Source of the DNA: Whitmania pigra
Taxonomy: Eukaryota; Annelida; Clitellata; Hirudinida; Haemopidae
Reading direction: 5' to 3'
NCBI GenBank assembly: GCA_021613335.1
Contig: JAJTWR010000332.1
Span: 167,501 to 231,500 of the forward strand
Length of the DNA stretch: 64,000 bases
Shown: positions 37,201 to 49,730 of the stretch, in pieces
How positions within the stretch are numbered: the first letter of the stretch is position 1
How the letters are laid out: the number at the start of each line of letters is the position of its first letter
Made by a program: the position numbers and the translations under genes
Notes under the pieces: generated by a model
Told to the model about the DNA's origin: nothing
Database searches by the model: none
Seen by the model: only the letters and a program-made list of their open reading frames with translations

Positions 37201-39088
37201 GTTTAATGTAATTGATCAATTAATATTTGTAGTTATATTTTCCTTAACAAAAATCATTAAAATGTAAACATAGAACATAGACAATGCATGATAGTATCAT
37301 GAATAACATCATCCTCCTCATAACCGACCTTATGAACCGACATGACAGCTTGTCTGATGAGAATTTGACAAGCACCCTCGTAATGCCTTGCAGCCCTCAC
37401 CATCCGAGTCTTTGAGTCCAACCACTTATTCCTCTCTTGTGACATCATCTTCAATCCACCAATCACATCTCCCCTCTTAGAATGAACAACATGGTAAAAT
37501 AGTATTTATGGAATACATGGGCGGTTGGCATATATGATGTTAGAGATGCAGCCAACATTTTTAGTAGAAGTAATGATAGCTTGATGATAATTTGTTAGTA
37601 ATTCCTTATTACCGACTTCAGTACTAGGATTAAATATTATTGCTACTTTTATCGTTGCCATATTATCATGATGATGATAATGTTATTGTAAGAACCACCT
37701 CGAGCAATCTGTAAGCCCCCGTCCAGCATTTGTTGGAGGCAGGTCCACTCCTCAGTCCACCCTCCCCATTTGCCATCTCACCCAAGAGATTGGCAATGTT
37801 GGCCAGAACTCGTGCACATATTCCAGGACATTGGTGGTTCTCATGTCCAACTGATGATGATAATGATGATAGTAAATAACACAACTTAAATAAAGATATT
37901 AAAAGCAATAATTTATAATTGTTATTGGCAACCCATCAAATATTAACCTGCATCTACCTGACTAAAACATAATTATTTGACCTAATAAGTTATTCAAATC
38001 AGTATAACAAATGCTTCACTTTTGTCTAGTTCTTCCAGTAACTGTTGGCTCCTCCCCTCAACACAAGCCACCCAATAAAAAGCCTTTAGCTCCAAAGGCC
38101 GATTAGAAACCAGAGTCTTTCCAATGATTTGGCAGGAGACATGGTGAAAGACTGACCTAATTATTTAAAAGTATCTCCCACTCAATAAACAATTTCTATA
38201 AAGTTATAGATTTGTAGTTAATGAAATACAAGAAACATTTGATATTGCTTCCATATTTAGAATTAAATAGAATTCAGCTTATTTATTCAGAATATTTGGA
38301 ACCTTTTAAATTCCATTTGACCTTCAACATCAAGGTCACTGAATATGTCCTCCAGAGATGCCCGGTTAGAGTTTTTCCATCTGGAAACACATTCTGGTCA
38401 TCACAAAGTTGTAAATTGCACATTAATAGCTGTTAATATACACACAATAACAGAATAACTTTTTAACCTTTAAAAACAAATGACAACATCAAACAACCTG
38501 CATCACAAAGTAACTCACCTCATCAGCACATCCGAACAACAGGTACGAGTTTGGAGGAAATGAATGAATTCTATGAAGTCATCATCACCATGGCAACCGT
38601 CGATGCAGTAGTTGTCACAAGAACTCACAGGAAACAGTCTGGCACTGTAGATCGATCTCGGCTGAAAAGAGACACTGCAGTTGAATTATCATAATTTTGT
38701 ATTTTGATAATAAACCAATTGGTAATAAATGTAGGACCTCTGATTCGATCCAGAGATCTGTATCAGTTATGCCAGTCTTCTTCTTGAACTCTTCAAAGGG
38801 AATGTTGCAGAAAGTTGAGGTGCCCTTTGTAAAATTAACACAATTCTAATTTTAATCAAGCAAAAACTCAAATCGGCAAAGTTAAATTGCATTAAAACAT
38901 TGACACGACTAAAAAGAAATTTGAATATCAGTTATCAAAAACTTGCGCATAAACAAATGTCAACCATTATTTCGTCATAGCAACCAAGGACCACAACACA
39001 TCTTCTCCCACTTCTCTTCTGACCATACAGAAACCAACAAGAGATGAATTGTCATTCAAGTAGAACTTTGATGCATTCTGAAATAGAT

Positions 39089-39122
<34 letters not shown>

Positions 39123-42100
39123 TAATAATAATAATAATAATAACAACAATAATCATCACCATCATTGACATCATCAAAACGCTATCATCATAATAATCCA
39201 ATCACCTTCATCACGATGCTGCTCAAAATGCAGTTTTTCCCAATATATATACTTTCTCCTGACAATGACACATTTTGGAGGAGTGATCCTGGTCCAAGGT
39301 TAATTCCACCAGTGAGAGAACAACTCAGAAGACCAACCTCCTCGCCAATGGTAACACCTTCCTTGTAATAAATATCAGAACACAACATTACGTACAACGC
39401 AAATGGTAAACCGATTGCTGCTGATAATAAATGTTAATAACCAAATAAATGTTTATACATCGATAAAAGATGTATTGAAGAAAATATTAATAAATTCCAG
39501 TTTCAACATACCTCCGCATATAAGTGCTTTCTGAGTTCTCCGTTCGAGGTCTGTCCCTCGTGCGACGATAAGGAAGGGGAAGGTAGAATTTGACGGAGGT
39601 ATTCGTGGCCAGGCCAAGTCAAATAAGTATGACTTCCCTGCAGCAATACTGGATGACAATTATGATGGTGATGATGTCATTTAATCATAAAAGTATAAGT
39701 AACAATGTCAAGATTTGGACTAACATGTTTTGCACTTGAAAGAGCTGAAATGCCTGTAAACCACTTTACGAGCAAAGGCCGTAAAATCAGATTGAGAGTG
39801 TTCATTTCCTGATATCTGCTGGTTCATTAAGGCTTCATCTCTATTCCCATAAATTCCTCCTTTCACAAATTTATCCTCAGGATATCCAGGACACATGGCC
39901 AGCAAGAAGTCAAAGAATAGTGACAACTGGAGAATATTAGCATAAGTTATGCAACAACTTTAGATTATTCTTAAAATAAGCAACAAATTAATTTTCTTTT
40001 TTATTCATCCACGAGAACATATTTTCTTGACCTGTATCGGTGCAACGCCACTGTCATAACCCAGGTAAGTGCAGGCGTCCAATGGAGAAATGGTGTGCAA
40101 GGCTAACAAGGTATTGGCCACTGCCAAACTTAAGTAGACAACTCCACTGACCTGTGAAAGCAAATATGACAATAACATTTAAAAATAAAATTATTATTTT
40201 CATGGAGTAGTTAATTGCAACAACCAGAGGAATAAAACCACTGGGAAGTGTACATTTCATGGTCACATCACGATCGTTGCACCTGTAGTGGATGTTTTGC
40301 AGGTACTCACCCTGGAAGGGAATACGATAAAATCAGATAAATTAAAAATATTTACATTCCTCAATCAATCAGCTCCATGAACAATACTTTGACAATATAA
40401 TCTCAAATAATCTATGATCTCTGACCTTCTCATCCAACTCACAAATGCCGTGCTCCTTGGCGTACTCCTCTCTCGAAGGTACCATTAAGAGGCAGGCATC
40501 AGCACCAAAGAAACATCCAGCATCTTTTGAAATAATACGACCAAATTAACACTTAATATGAAATAATCAAACAAATTAACAATGAATGAATCCAAAATTG
40601 TGGGTGACCAAATGTCGATAGCTCACATGGCAGTTGTGCACACGGGCCATGTCTATGGCACAACTGCCATGTGAGCTATCGAATGAGCTATTGCCATTTG
40701 AGCAAAAGTCAGGGAACCAAAATTGTGCTATTTTCAATTGAAATTATAATTAATTGTTCTTCGTAAACTGACTTATCTCGTGTGGATTCTAACACTACCT
40801 CACAACGATATCAAATTGGACACAATGATGATGATGATTGGATAATCGACATGTCAACATCATTTCACCTATCTTCTCCTCTATAAAGAGCAACATGTCA
40901 GAACTACACACCCAGACCCCTGGCGGTGAATTGAGAGCTACCTACAGAAAAATGTCATCATTATCATTACACTCATTACCACCATCATCACTGCCATCTA
41001 TAACAAAACATCATCATTATCATTACACTCAACATCACCAATATCATTGTCATAGTCACTGATGTCATCATTGCCATTATTCCACCATGGCGTACTCACC
41101 TTCGACGACATCAAGTCAATAATGAGATCAAGGATGCAGAGAGGCTGGGGGTTCCCATTCTTCCGAGCCAAAGCCAAATTGATGAAAGGTCGACCACATG
41201 GTTCGTATGGCATAATGCGTCCCTACAAATCCAAGGACAATCATTTATTTGCTTCCAAACCAACGTTGCTTTCAATGCTTCTGATAATTTACAACACATT
41301 TCAAAATGTAGATGTTAAAGAATAGGTTGTGAATTTTGTAATTTTTGTAAATCACCAAACAATAAAGTCAATGAAATACTGGATGACTCACTGAATGTAT
41401 AAGAAGAATTCTGCCATTCTCGAGGACATCGGAATTAATAACCTAAAACAATGACATTGCAAAATATAAAATGCCAAACAGGCAAGAATATAATATAAGG
41501 CAGGAATTAATACGAACATAATAATATTGAGTTTGAAATATTCAACTGAATTATTATCAATATTTTGCAATTGAATGAAATATTTGTTCCAACTTATTGC
41601 TGAGTTTTATCTTGCAATTCACCAATTCTGGTGATTCATGAAAATTTTAAAATGTCAAACTCTACTGAAAAGCCTTTCTTGGCACTGATGTGTTCAGCAA
41701 GAACAAGCAATGCATTCAGTGTTGCCCCTCCACTGCCAATCTGTGATTTTGGATCCTCAACAACAATAACAGTTGTTTCCTTGCTCAAACAATCTGTGCT
41801 TCTTCGTCTTTCTAGCTCTTAATTCATTGATTATCATTCGTCATATTAGCTAAAACAACTAAATGGAAGAACGCAAAATTATGGAGTGAATTTTCTAATA
41901 TTTCGAACATGTACATTGTATTGCTGACCAAATGATTTATTGTTTATTTGAGCCACAACTTAGTCACTTAGACCTGGAGATTCAAATTGATGGCGCTATA
42001 CAGGTATATCTAACATTATTCGATTAAATATCATTAAATTTTTGCCTGATTGATAAATAATTCTTGAGAGGTCATTTTTCCCTTTTTAATCTATTGCATC

Positions 42101-42197
42101 CAAACTATTCTCGAGGTAGGTAATTGAACTCACCTTTTTGATAAGCCGATGTATAATTGGAATTTGGGCAAGACAGAACAACAGCCGACCATTCCAT
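34268..42197 (-). CDS. FCSK: L-fucose kinase (fucokinase), full length
   Basis: Cytosolic enzyme of the fucose salvage pathway: L-fucose + ATP to L-fucose-1-phosphate, the precursor of GDP-fucose. Twenty-seven exons join without a stop to 1,075 codons (human about 1,084). From the start they are: 42134-42197, 41666-41817, 41392-41442, 41100-41222, 40869-40941, 40426-40523, 40225-40311, 40032-40151, 39725-39926, 39512-39648, 39206-39361, 39000-39077, 38738-38824, 38519-38661, 38322-38380, 38020-38151, 37699-37850, 37329-37475, 37015-37176, 36910-36944, 36623-36714, 35939-36076, 35579-35673, 35178-35396, 34951-35050, 34613-34836, 34268-34369. The N-terminal half is pyrophosphorylase-like ([11 protein letters not shown] at aa 49-59; [28 protein letters not shown]). 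The C-terminal half is a GHMP kinase with SGGWSDTPP (about aa 714), the ATP loop PHGSGLGTSS (about 827), [10 protein letters not shown] and AGAGGGGF (about 1013). The donor after exon 22 is GC, not GT. Splice choices at exons 10, 11, 12 and 16 were made by homology and phase and are the least certain. Confidence 0.95.
35723..35938. repeat. 72-bp tandem repeat, 3 copies, in FCSK intron 22
   Basis: Three nearly identical 72-bp units end exactly at the exon 22 boundary (35938/35939). Each contains TTGATCACTTGC, whose reverse complement holds the GCAAGT donor word, so the splice donor has been amplified into the intron. Confidence 0.93.
39090..39150. repeat. (AAT)n tract in FCSK intron 11
   Basis: About 18 AAT units with AAC variants. 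Confidence 0.9.
40616..40681. repeat. 24-bp perfect inverted repeat (hairpin) in FCSK intron 5
   Basis: The arm at 40616-40639 (CGATAGCTCACATGGCAG then TTGTGC) is perfectly complementary to 40658-40681, separated by 18 bases. It may be a short inverted-repeat transposon remnant or a hairpin RNA. No target duplication is evident. Confidence 0.85.
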
Positions 42198-43069
42198 ATT
42201 TTTTGGACTTTGTAGAATTAACAAGAGTAGTTGATCACGTATATGGCATGCATCTAAATCTTTCAAACACGTATGCTCGGTAGCTAATGGGTTAGTTAAA
42301 AGTAGACCACCTTCAAGGTGCTGTTACAAGAATAACTTTCTTCCGTTAATGACAAATACGGAATTTTATCAATTAATTTGTGCACCATCGAAAATGGCAA
42401 GAATGATGATTCCGATGAGGAAAACCCCAAAATGGGTCGTGGTCGAACCTCGGGCATTATTTGCTTTAATATTATTTTGCCTTCAAAACACTTCGTAAAA
42501 ACCCGGCTACTTCGTTGGTGCACTCCCACGCAATGTTCCGTAAGGTGCATAACTAAATTAGCCGTGAAATTAAAGACATTTACACAAGCACTTTTAATTA
42601 ACCATGAACTAGCGTAGTTAGATCACCGCCCAACTTGAGATTTTTATAAATAAATGCATTACCCGAAACACTATATCAAAACAGAAGCAAACGGGCTAAT
42701 TAACTACAAATCCAGGTATAGATTTTTATTTAAACAAAGTTTGAATGGTAAAATCAAAGTCTTATAAAACCAAGGAACATCTCAAAACAAAAGAGGAGCC
42801 TTTTTATATTATGGCCAGAAATTTTGGTTATTTAATAAAAATAACATGGCCTTAATTTGATTCTCATATACAATGCAGAAGATGCTTAAGAGTCATGATG
42901 ACAGTTAAAAAAACCGAAAATTTCTACTAAGGAAACAAAACCTCGTCCATAAAACGCATCCCTTCAAATGTAAGAGAGCATCATAAAAGCCAGAATGAAG
43001 GTAATTGTTACTCCGAAGCATGCAAGTCGATAGGAAATGTGTACAATAACAACCGATCATCCCGCACGA
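42198..43069. other. Interval between CENP-A-like gene and FCSK
   Basis: Holds the 3' flank of the histone gene and the upstream region of FCSK, both on the minus strand. AT-rich. The overlapping frames at 42296-42617 show no similarity. Confidence 0.5.
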
Positions 43070-44397
43070 TCACCCGAAGTACCCCCTGATCCTGCGAGCC
43101 AACTGAATATCTTTTGGCATCAGAGTGACTCTCTTGGCATGTATTGCACACAGATTGGCATCTTCAAACAGGTGCACAAGATATGCTTCAGTGGCCTGTT
43201 GACGAATTGTGAATTGTTTTGTTGTTTTAAATTACTATGAACATGACGAAGATAATTAATTACTATGAACATGACGAAGATAATTAATCACTATGAACAT
43301 GATGAAGATAATTAATCACTTTAATGTATCTGAAGAATAAAATTAAATGAAAAACTACCTCTTGAAGACATTCAATAGCTAGAGCTTGCCACCTCATTTC
43401 TTTCATACCAAACAGATCTTGACAGATTTCTTTGACCTGATAAACCATTTTTATAAATTTGTATAACTGATTGTTAATACTTAGTATTAATAAATGGTTA
43501 GCTGGTTAATAAATTAAGCCATTAATCAAAAGTCATCAATAATCCGTGTTCAATGGCTAGTTTTAAAAAATACTTTATGTATGTCACAGAAACAAAACAC
43601 TCACCAATCTTGCAAATGGTAGCTTCCTGAGCAAAAGACATGTCGACTTTTGATATTTTCTGATTTCTTTTAAGGCTTTGGTTCCAGGCCTAAACCTCCT
43701 CCCTGGTTGTAAAGTTATGAATGAAAATTATGATCACTGCATGAATATAAATGTCTTAACATTAAATAAATAAGCTTTCATGTGTTTTGAAAACATCTGC
43801 CTAAAGCAGTCATAACAACAGAAGTAGTTAATGAATTCAATTTCAAGGATTTCAAATACCTTTGCCCGACTTATTGATCGATGGGTCTGCCGCGAGGCTT
43901 CTTTTAGCCCATTGTTTTTTCCCTGCTCCAGGTGGAGTTGGCTGATCCTTAGAATTAAAATTAAATGATTTAATACTCCATCAAAACTAAACACCTAATA
44001 TACAAGTAAGAAATCTAAGCATGCAAGCCAACTCAGTGTAATTCCTACCCAGCCTTTAGTTTTGTTTGTAGTGCCTCAAAAATTAAAAGTTCTATGTAAA
44101 CTGCTGGAATGAAATTGTGAGAGTCCACTTAATTGATATCTACTTGATTTTGACAGGCATAAGGTTCATGATAATAAAGAGTATTTACCAGTAGTAAAAT
44201 ATATAAACAACAAAATGACATCAAACACAAACATTATTTTATTGTTTTGCTAGCTACTTACCTTTGATGGCATACAATTTTCATTTAATTCACTATCATT
44301 ATCAAATTTATGCTCACTATCTTCTATTTACCTTGGAACCTTTCTTTTTCGGTGTGGAAGATTTTCTTCGATTTATAGAACCATGCGGAGCCCTCAT
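43070..44397 (-). CDS. CENPA: Centromeric histone H3 variant (CENP-A / CenH3-like)
   Basis: Replaces H3 in centromeric nucleosomes and marks the kinetochore site. Five exons join to 151 aa: 44332-44397, 43860-43947, 43605-43702, 43359-43436, 43070-43195. A divergent basic tail ([19 protein letters not shown]) precedes a histone fold with [46 protein letters not shown] and [16 protein letters not shown], ending GYFG. Three points argue for CENP-A over canonical H3. Loop 1 is two residues longer ([17 protein letters not shown] against REIAQDFKTDLRFQS). It has the Trp-Gln-Ala of CENP-A helix 2, and H3's final ERA is missing. It also has four introns, unlike replication-dependent H3 genes. It lies head to head with the SECIS-binding protein gene. 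An unusual non-centromeric H3 variant is the main alternative. Confidence 0.88.
43233..43316. repeat. 28-bp tandem repeat, 3 copies, in CENP-A-like intron 4
   Basis: The unit TACTATGAACATGACGAAG plus ATAATTAAT is repeated three times. The third copy differs at two sites. Confidence 0.9.
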
Positions 44398-45151
44398 TAT
44401 AAATTCGTTCACAAGCTCGAATTAACGAATTCGTCAAAAGGAACGTAAAGGACGTCTAAACATTTCAATTAAAAAGCTCTAGTCAGAAAGTTCAAATTAG
44501 TTCTTTTTTCGCAAATGCACTGAACTTGCCCTCAGATTTTTCGATTACTTTCTTCTCAAAGTATTAGGTGCTGCCTCGGATGTTGAATTTACCACCAATT
44601 AAACTGTAAATAATTGTTGAAAAGTGATTACCATCATCACAATCATTTGCAAACATTTTTTTATTTATTAAAATTTTAAAATATTTTTATTAAATAACTG
44701 AGTTACATTTTAAGTTAAATTTCAAATAATATTTTACAATATTATATGCAGCTGAGAAGTTTGGATCCAGCATAGAACTGCAAAATGAAAATATTGATGT
44801 GGTTTAATCGGGAAGTCAACTTTTGTTTTAGAGATTTGAGATTAATAAGCCGAAATTTAAAATCCAGATGATGTTTTGAAATTGAATTTTGATTGTTGTC
44901 GGATAGCAACTTTGTTCTAGTGTTAAACCGTTCTGAGGCTGGTCAACACTTTTTTTTATCTACTTGATAGAAACTCATCATCCAAACCATGTAATGTATA
45001 TGTAACATCCCATCGGCAATCTTACTTAATCGATATATGATAGGATGTTACATTTGAATGATTTTGACTGCATGTAATATTATTTATTGAATACGTGAGA
45101 CGTCACACTTAAAACAATCTCCGATGAAAAGATCCCGACAATTTACAGAGA
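44398..45151. promoter_or_regulatory. Bidirectional promoter interval, CENP-A-like / SECIS-binding protein
   Basis: The 754 bp between two divergent start codons must hold both promoters. It contains the inverted repeat TGTAACATCC (45001-45010) / GGATGTTACA (45043-45052). No TATA box is convincing. Confidence 0.55.
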
Positions 45152-48100
45152 ATGGCTGAAGCGATGATAATTAATCAACAATTAGATGCTTCGCCGGACA
45201 AATCAAAGCAGCAGTTTTACTATTCTCAAATACCCGGCAACAATCATCTTGTTGTTCAACAACAGCTGACCAACGTTACTCAATATGATAACAATAATGG
45301 CTTTGGATACCTCCCAGGATATTTGTATAGCTGCTATCCTTTTGTCGTGTCCTCATCAAAGTCAAGGTGACAATGTTAACATTGCAAATAAATTTTTACA
45401 TACATTTAAACACATTGCAAGTGGCTATTGAGTAAGAAAACAGATTGTAGTCACAAGGTAATGTATTTATGCACTTGATTATGTGTGTGATCAGTTTTTC
45501 CACACCTACTTTTACACAGTTAGTATTTCTGAAGATATCTAAAAGAAAGTCTTCTGAGACTGTTTTAGGCAAACATTTTAAATTTGACATCTTGATTTAT
45601 TTTGTTTTTGTTTTGAGAGACTTTGTTTATTTTTAACCTATGGTGATGGAATCACATTTTTATTCACTTTTGATGATTGATTGAGTGGTTCTCATGCTTT
45701 GGTCATGTAATGCTGAAGGAGTTAGTGGACATTGTTGACGTACATTTATAGCTTTTATTTTCTGTATATAGTTTTGCTTTTAATTAATCATTGCACTAAA
45801 TATCAGCTCTTTGCCATGTATCAGTAAGACATTATTGATGGTGCTTCAGCCAGGATCTATCCACTTGGAACATGACACCATTGAACTCCTCTCAACAACA
45901 ACCCTTGGATGGTGCTTCTATGCAACAATCACAACAACATCAACAGTCTGTTCTGCTTCACAATGGAGTTGTACCAAGTGGATATGTATCAGGTGACATT
46001 CTATTAACTGCTGACATGCAATGATTTATGATGATGATGATGATGATGATGATTTGGGGAATTGCAGCAATCTACAAACTCTTGCAAATAAGAATATTTA
46101 GATAAAGTGAATTCCTATTCTTGGATCATTGTTGATATTATTATGTTAAATGATCATAATAATGATAATGATGATGATGGCACTACTAATTGGTTGCTAC
46201 AGCATGCACATTTTATTCCCTTCATTCAACAATTTGTTAAAACAAAAGCATTCAATCAATTTACATATTCTTTCAAACCAATCAGGACGTGATTGTCTCT
46301 TGTGTCGTATATTGACATGATATTGGATAGAATATTGAATATAATAGATATTACAATATTGAATTATTGAATAATATTGGATATAATAGTGAATATAACA
46401 ATGAATGTCATAGTGGGTATAATGTTTTTATGCTGTTATTGCTATGTTGTAATTGTATTATATCTTGCAATTGCATAATATGTTGTAATTGTATTATATC
46501 TTGTAATTGTATTATATGTTGTAATTGTCACGTTTTCAGGTTTCTATTCTCTTGTTCCACTGCAGCCTGTGGTCGCCAATGAGATGCGTTCGTGTCAACA
46601 AGGGACAATGTCTTCTGATCACAACTACCATCATCATCATCGTCATTCCTTTCAACCAGTGGATGGCCAAGGAGCCCTACTGGGACCAATAATTGGATAT
46701 CCTCTCCCTTATTTGCCTCAACATTTTCAACAACAACAACAACAGCGACATCCTCAATTTCCCCATCAACAATTTAAGCAGCATCAACAAGTGAGAAAAC
46801 TGTTGAAAATTTTAAGCAACTTAAAAGCTATGCTTTCAGTAGCTAATATAACTTCAATTGACTATTATAAATATGTTAAAGCTAAAAACAATCGGCATCA
46901 TAATTTCCAGTTTATCCAATTGTCTAATATAACTAATATAACTTCAATTGACTATTATAAATATGTTAAAGCTAAAAACAATCGTCATCATAATTTCCAG
47001 TTTATCCAATTGTCGCAACAATTTACAAGCAACTGCAGCAACGTAACGACAATTGACGACCACAAGAAGGTCCTCATCATGAAGGATGTGTCAATACAAA
47101 CGGGTATGACGGAGGCACTGCATTCCAAGAAGTTTCCAATTAAAATATTAATATATTAAATGTTTTTATCGAAGATATTACTATAATAAATGAACTGAAT
47201 GTTTCCAATTAAAATATTATTATATTAAATGTTTTTATCGAAGATATTACTATAATAAATGAACTGAATGTTTCCAATTAAAATATTAATATATTAAATG
47301 TTTTTATCGAAGATATTACTATAATAATATGAACTGAATGTTTCCAATTAAAATATTAATATATTAAATGTTTTTATCGAAGATATTACTATAATAAATG
47401 AACTGAATGTTTCCAATTAAAATATCAATATATTAAATGTTTTTATCGAAGATATTATTATAACAAACTTACTGAATGCTTTGCCCATTCCAATACCATA
47501 ATATGTATTTTTATGAAAATGTATAAACATCACTCGAGCACAAACAAATAACAAGTTTTGGGTTTTATTAATTTTAACAATTTAATGTGAACGATTCGAT
47601 TACATTGTTGGTTGATTAAGAAATTTATGATTTCAATTGCTTTTAATCATTTTGTGGGTGGCGTTTGTTTTATCCAATCGAAATGCTTTGAGTCCAGCAC
47701 AAAAAAGCTCTTGATTTTGATAATTAACATGTCCTTGGTGATTCAGCTAAGAATTTAATGTTAAAATTCATCCCATTATTTTCTTCAGAATTCAACGATA
47801 AGATATCAGAACGAATGCTCCTCGATGACCCTAATTCCTTCTACATGGGTGGTGAAGATGGATTCAAGTCGCCAGGTAACGATTCTTCAGAATCCCTGTC
47901 AAAGGCCACAGACACATACCCCCTGTTGAAGGGATGTTCAACATACAGCACAATCTCTTGCCCTCCTTTTGAAGTCAGGACTCAAAACCACAGTTACGGT
48001 CGGATGTCCAACTACTCGTACAGAGCACCCAGCCATCCCTTGCAGCAACTTAATAGCATAAATCCTTTTCTGTCAAATTTTCCTCATCATTTTGCTAACA

Positions 48101-49668
48101 TGTCGTTTCCTGCACCATTTACAACTCTTCAAAGGAATGTTTCAGGTTTTTGTCTTTCAACAGCAAATTATAACAACCAGATGCAGTTGGCTCCGAATCT
48201 ATTTCCAATCTCCTCCGGTCTAAATGTCTTTCCTTCCGCAACCCTCGACACTCCTTCGATTTCAAACAAACAATCCTCGAGGATTGACGCCGGCAGACGA
48301 CAGAAATTCTATCGCAAGACTCGAACGGATCAGGGACAGAAGGTCACCAATCCCACCTTTGAGATCAAGAAAGAGTTCTCGGACATCGTCGATGCCGTCG
48401 GAAGCCTCGTTGCCAAGAGCGGTTCCGTCGGAAACTCGGAGCCTTCGAGCAGCAGAGCATCTTCCAAGAGCACTGATCTCGGCCGGAATGCGTCCGAAGA
48501 AAAAGTCACGTGCCAAAATTCAGGCACGAAAGGCTACAAAAACGTCAAGCAAATTTTTTCCAGCAGGTGCTCAAACAATGTAGAGAATGCCAAGTTTGGG
48601 AAAAGAAACACCTTCGATGCGTGTGGAAAGATGCTCGGCTACGTTCCTACCGAAGATTTTGGTCGCATGCCGTTCAATGTTTACAATGGGATCAACAGAC
48701 ATCATTCTGGAGGTGATGTCATGGGATGGACACAAGCTGCTTTTCAAAAAAGTATAGCGTTAGGTTATTTTAAGAAATTCTTATGAATCGTCTTTATGCA
48801 TGAATTCATTCTAAATGTAATTGGATTAAAAGATTGGAAATCATGATAAATTGGATTTGTCAGTCATTGAAGAAACCAACCAAAATTCGTTTGCTCATTC
48901 AATTGCAACAGACCACGACATTCGTTCGACCAAGCGTAAACAACAGAAGAGACAAATGCTAGCCAACAAAGCAGCCGAGGAGGAGATGGAGGAGATCTCA
49001 AAGGAGAGGGACAACTTGCTAAAGGAAATCATGTCGACCAAGGGAGGCGCACCCAGGGAAACCGAGGTGGCCGATGGAGTCTGCAAGGAGCATCCGGAGG
49101 CAGTTGGAAAAGAACTTGTCAAAGACGACGAACTGCAATCGGTTATCACTTGCAAGAAAGTTGACAAGGCAGAAGCCGATGCAAAGTTTACAGCTTTCGA
49201 CGGCGAAGAGAGTTCGGCCGTTTTAGAGTTCGTAGAACCCCCCGAAACCTGCATTCCCGCTCAGCAGACGAATCCCGTTCAGAAACCTCCGCACGGCAAC
49301 AACAGTTTGGAGGAGAATCCTTCTCCTTTGAGCCAGATGTCACCCTTGACTTTTAGTCCTCCCCTCTCTTGTCCAAATGAACTCATGGATGTTGAGGGCA
49401 GCACTGGCAACATTGTGTCGAAAATTCACAGCAGACGATTCAGAGAGTTAGTAACTTTTGAAATTGAAGCAATTCCATTTAAATTGTGTAATGTGTCCTG
49501 TGTATTAGTTACAACGTCATCAGAAGGCATCTGAAGCATGCTTTCAAGTCAAAACATTTATTGATTGATTTATGAAAGGCTTTGATAAACCATAATATTT
49601 TGATAGATATTGTTGTTGTTATTATGTATTTATTATTGTTGTTGTTATTATTATTATTGTTGTTATTA

Positions 49669-49730
<62 letters not shown>

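Noticed and set aside
39453..39659. Alternative FCSK frame in exon 10 ([10 protein letters not shown])
   Set aside because: The frame giving [14 protein letters not shown] fits the fucokinase pattern, and phases with both neighbours agree, using donor 39724 and acceptor 39361.
45660..45725. Possible extra C/D snoRNA in intron 1 of the SECIS-binding gene (TTGATGATT ... CTGAAGG)
   Set aside because: No D'/C' pair, no convincing terminal stem, and no match to the eIF3B guide core.
47470..47700. GAATGCTTTGCCC and AAATGCTTTGAG as further guide copies
   Set aside because: They match only 8-10 bases of the core and lack C and D boxes.
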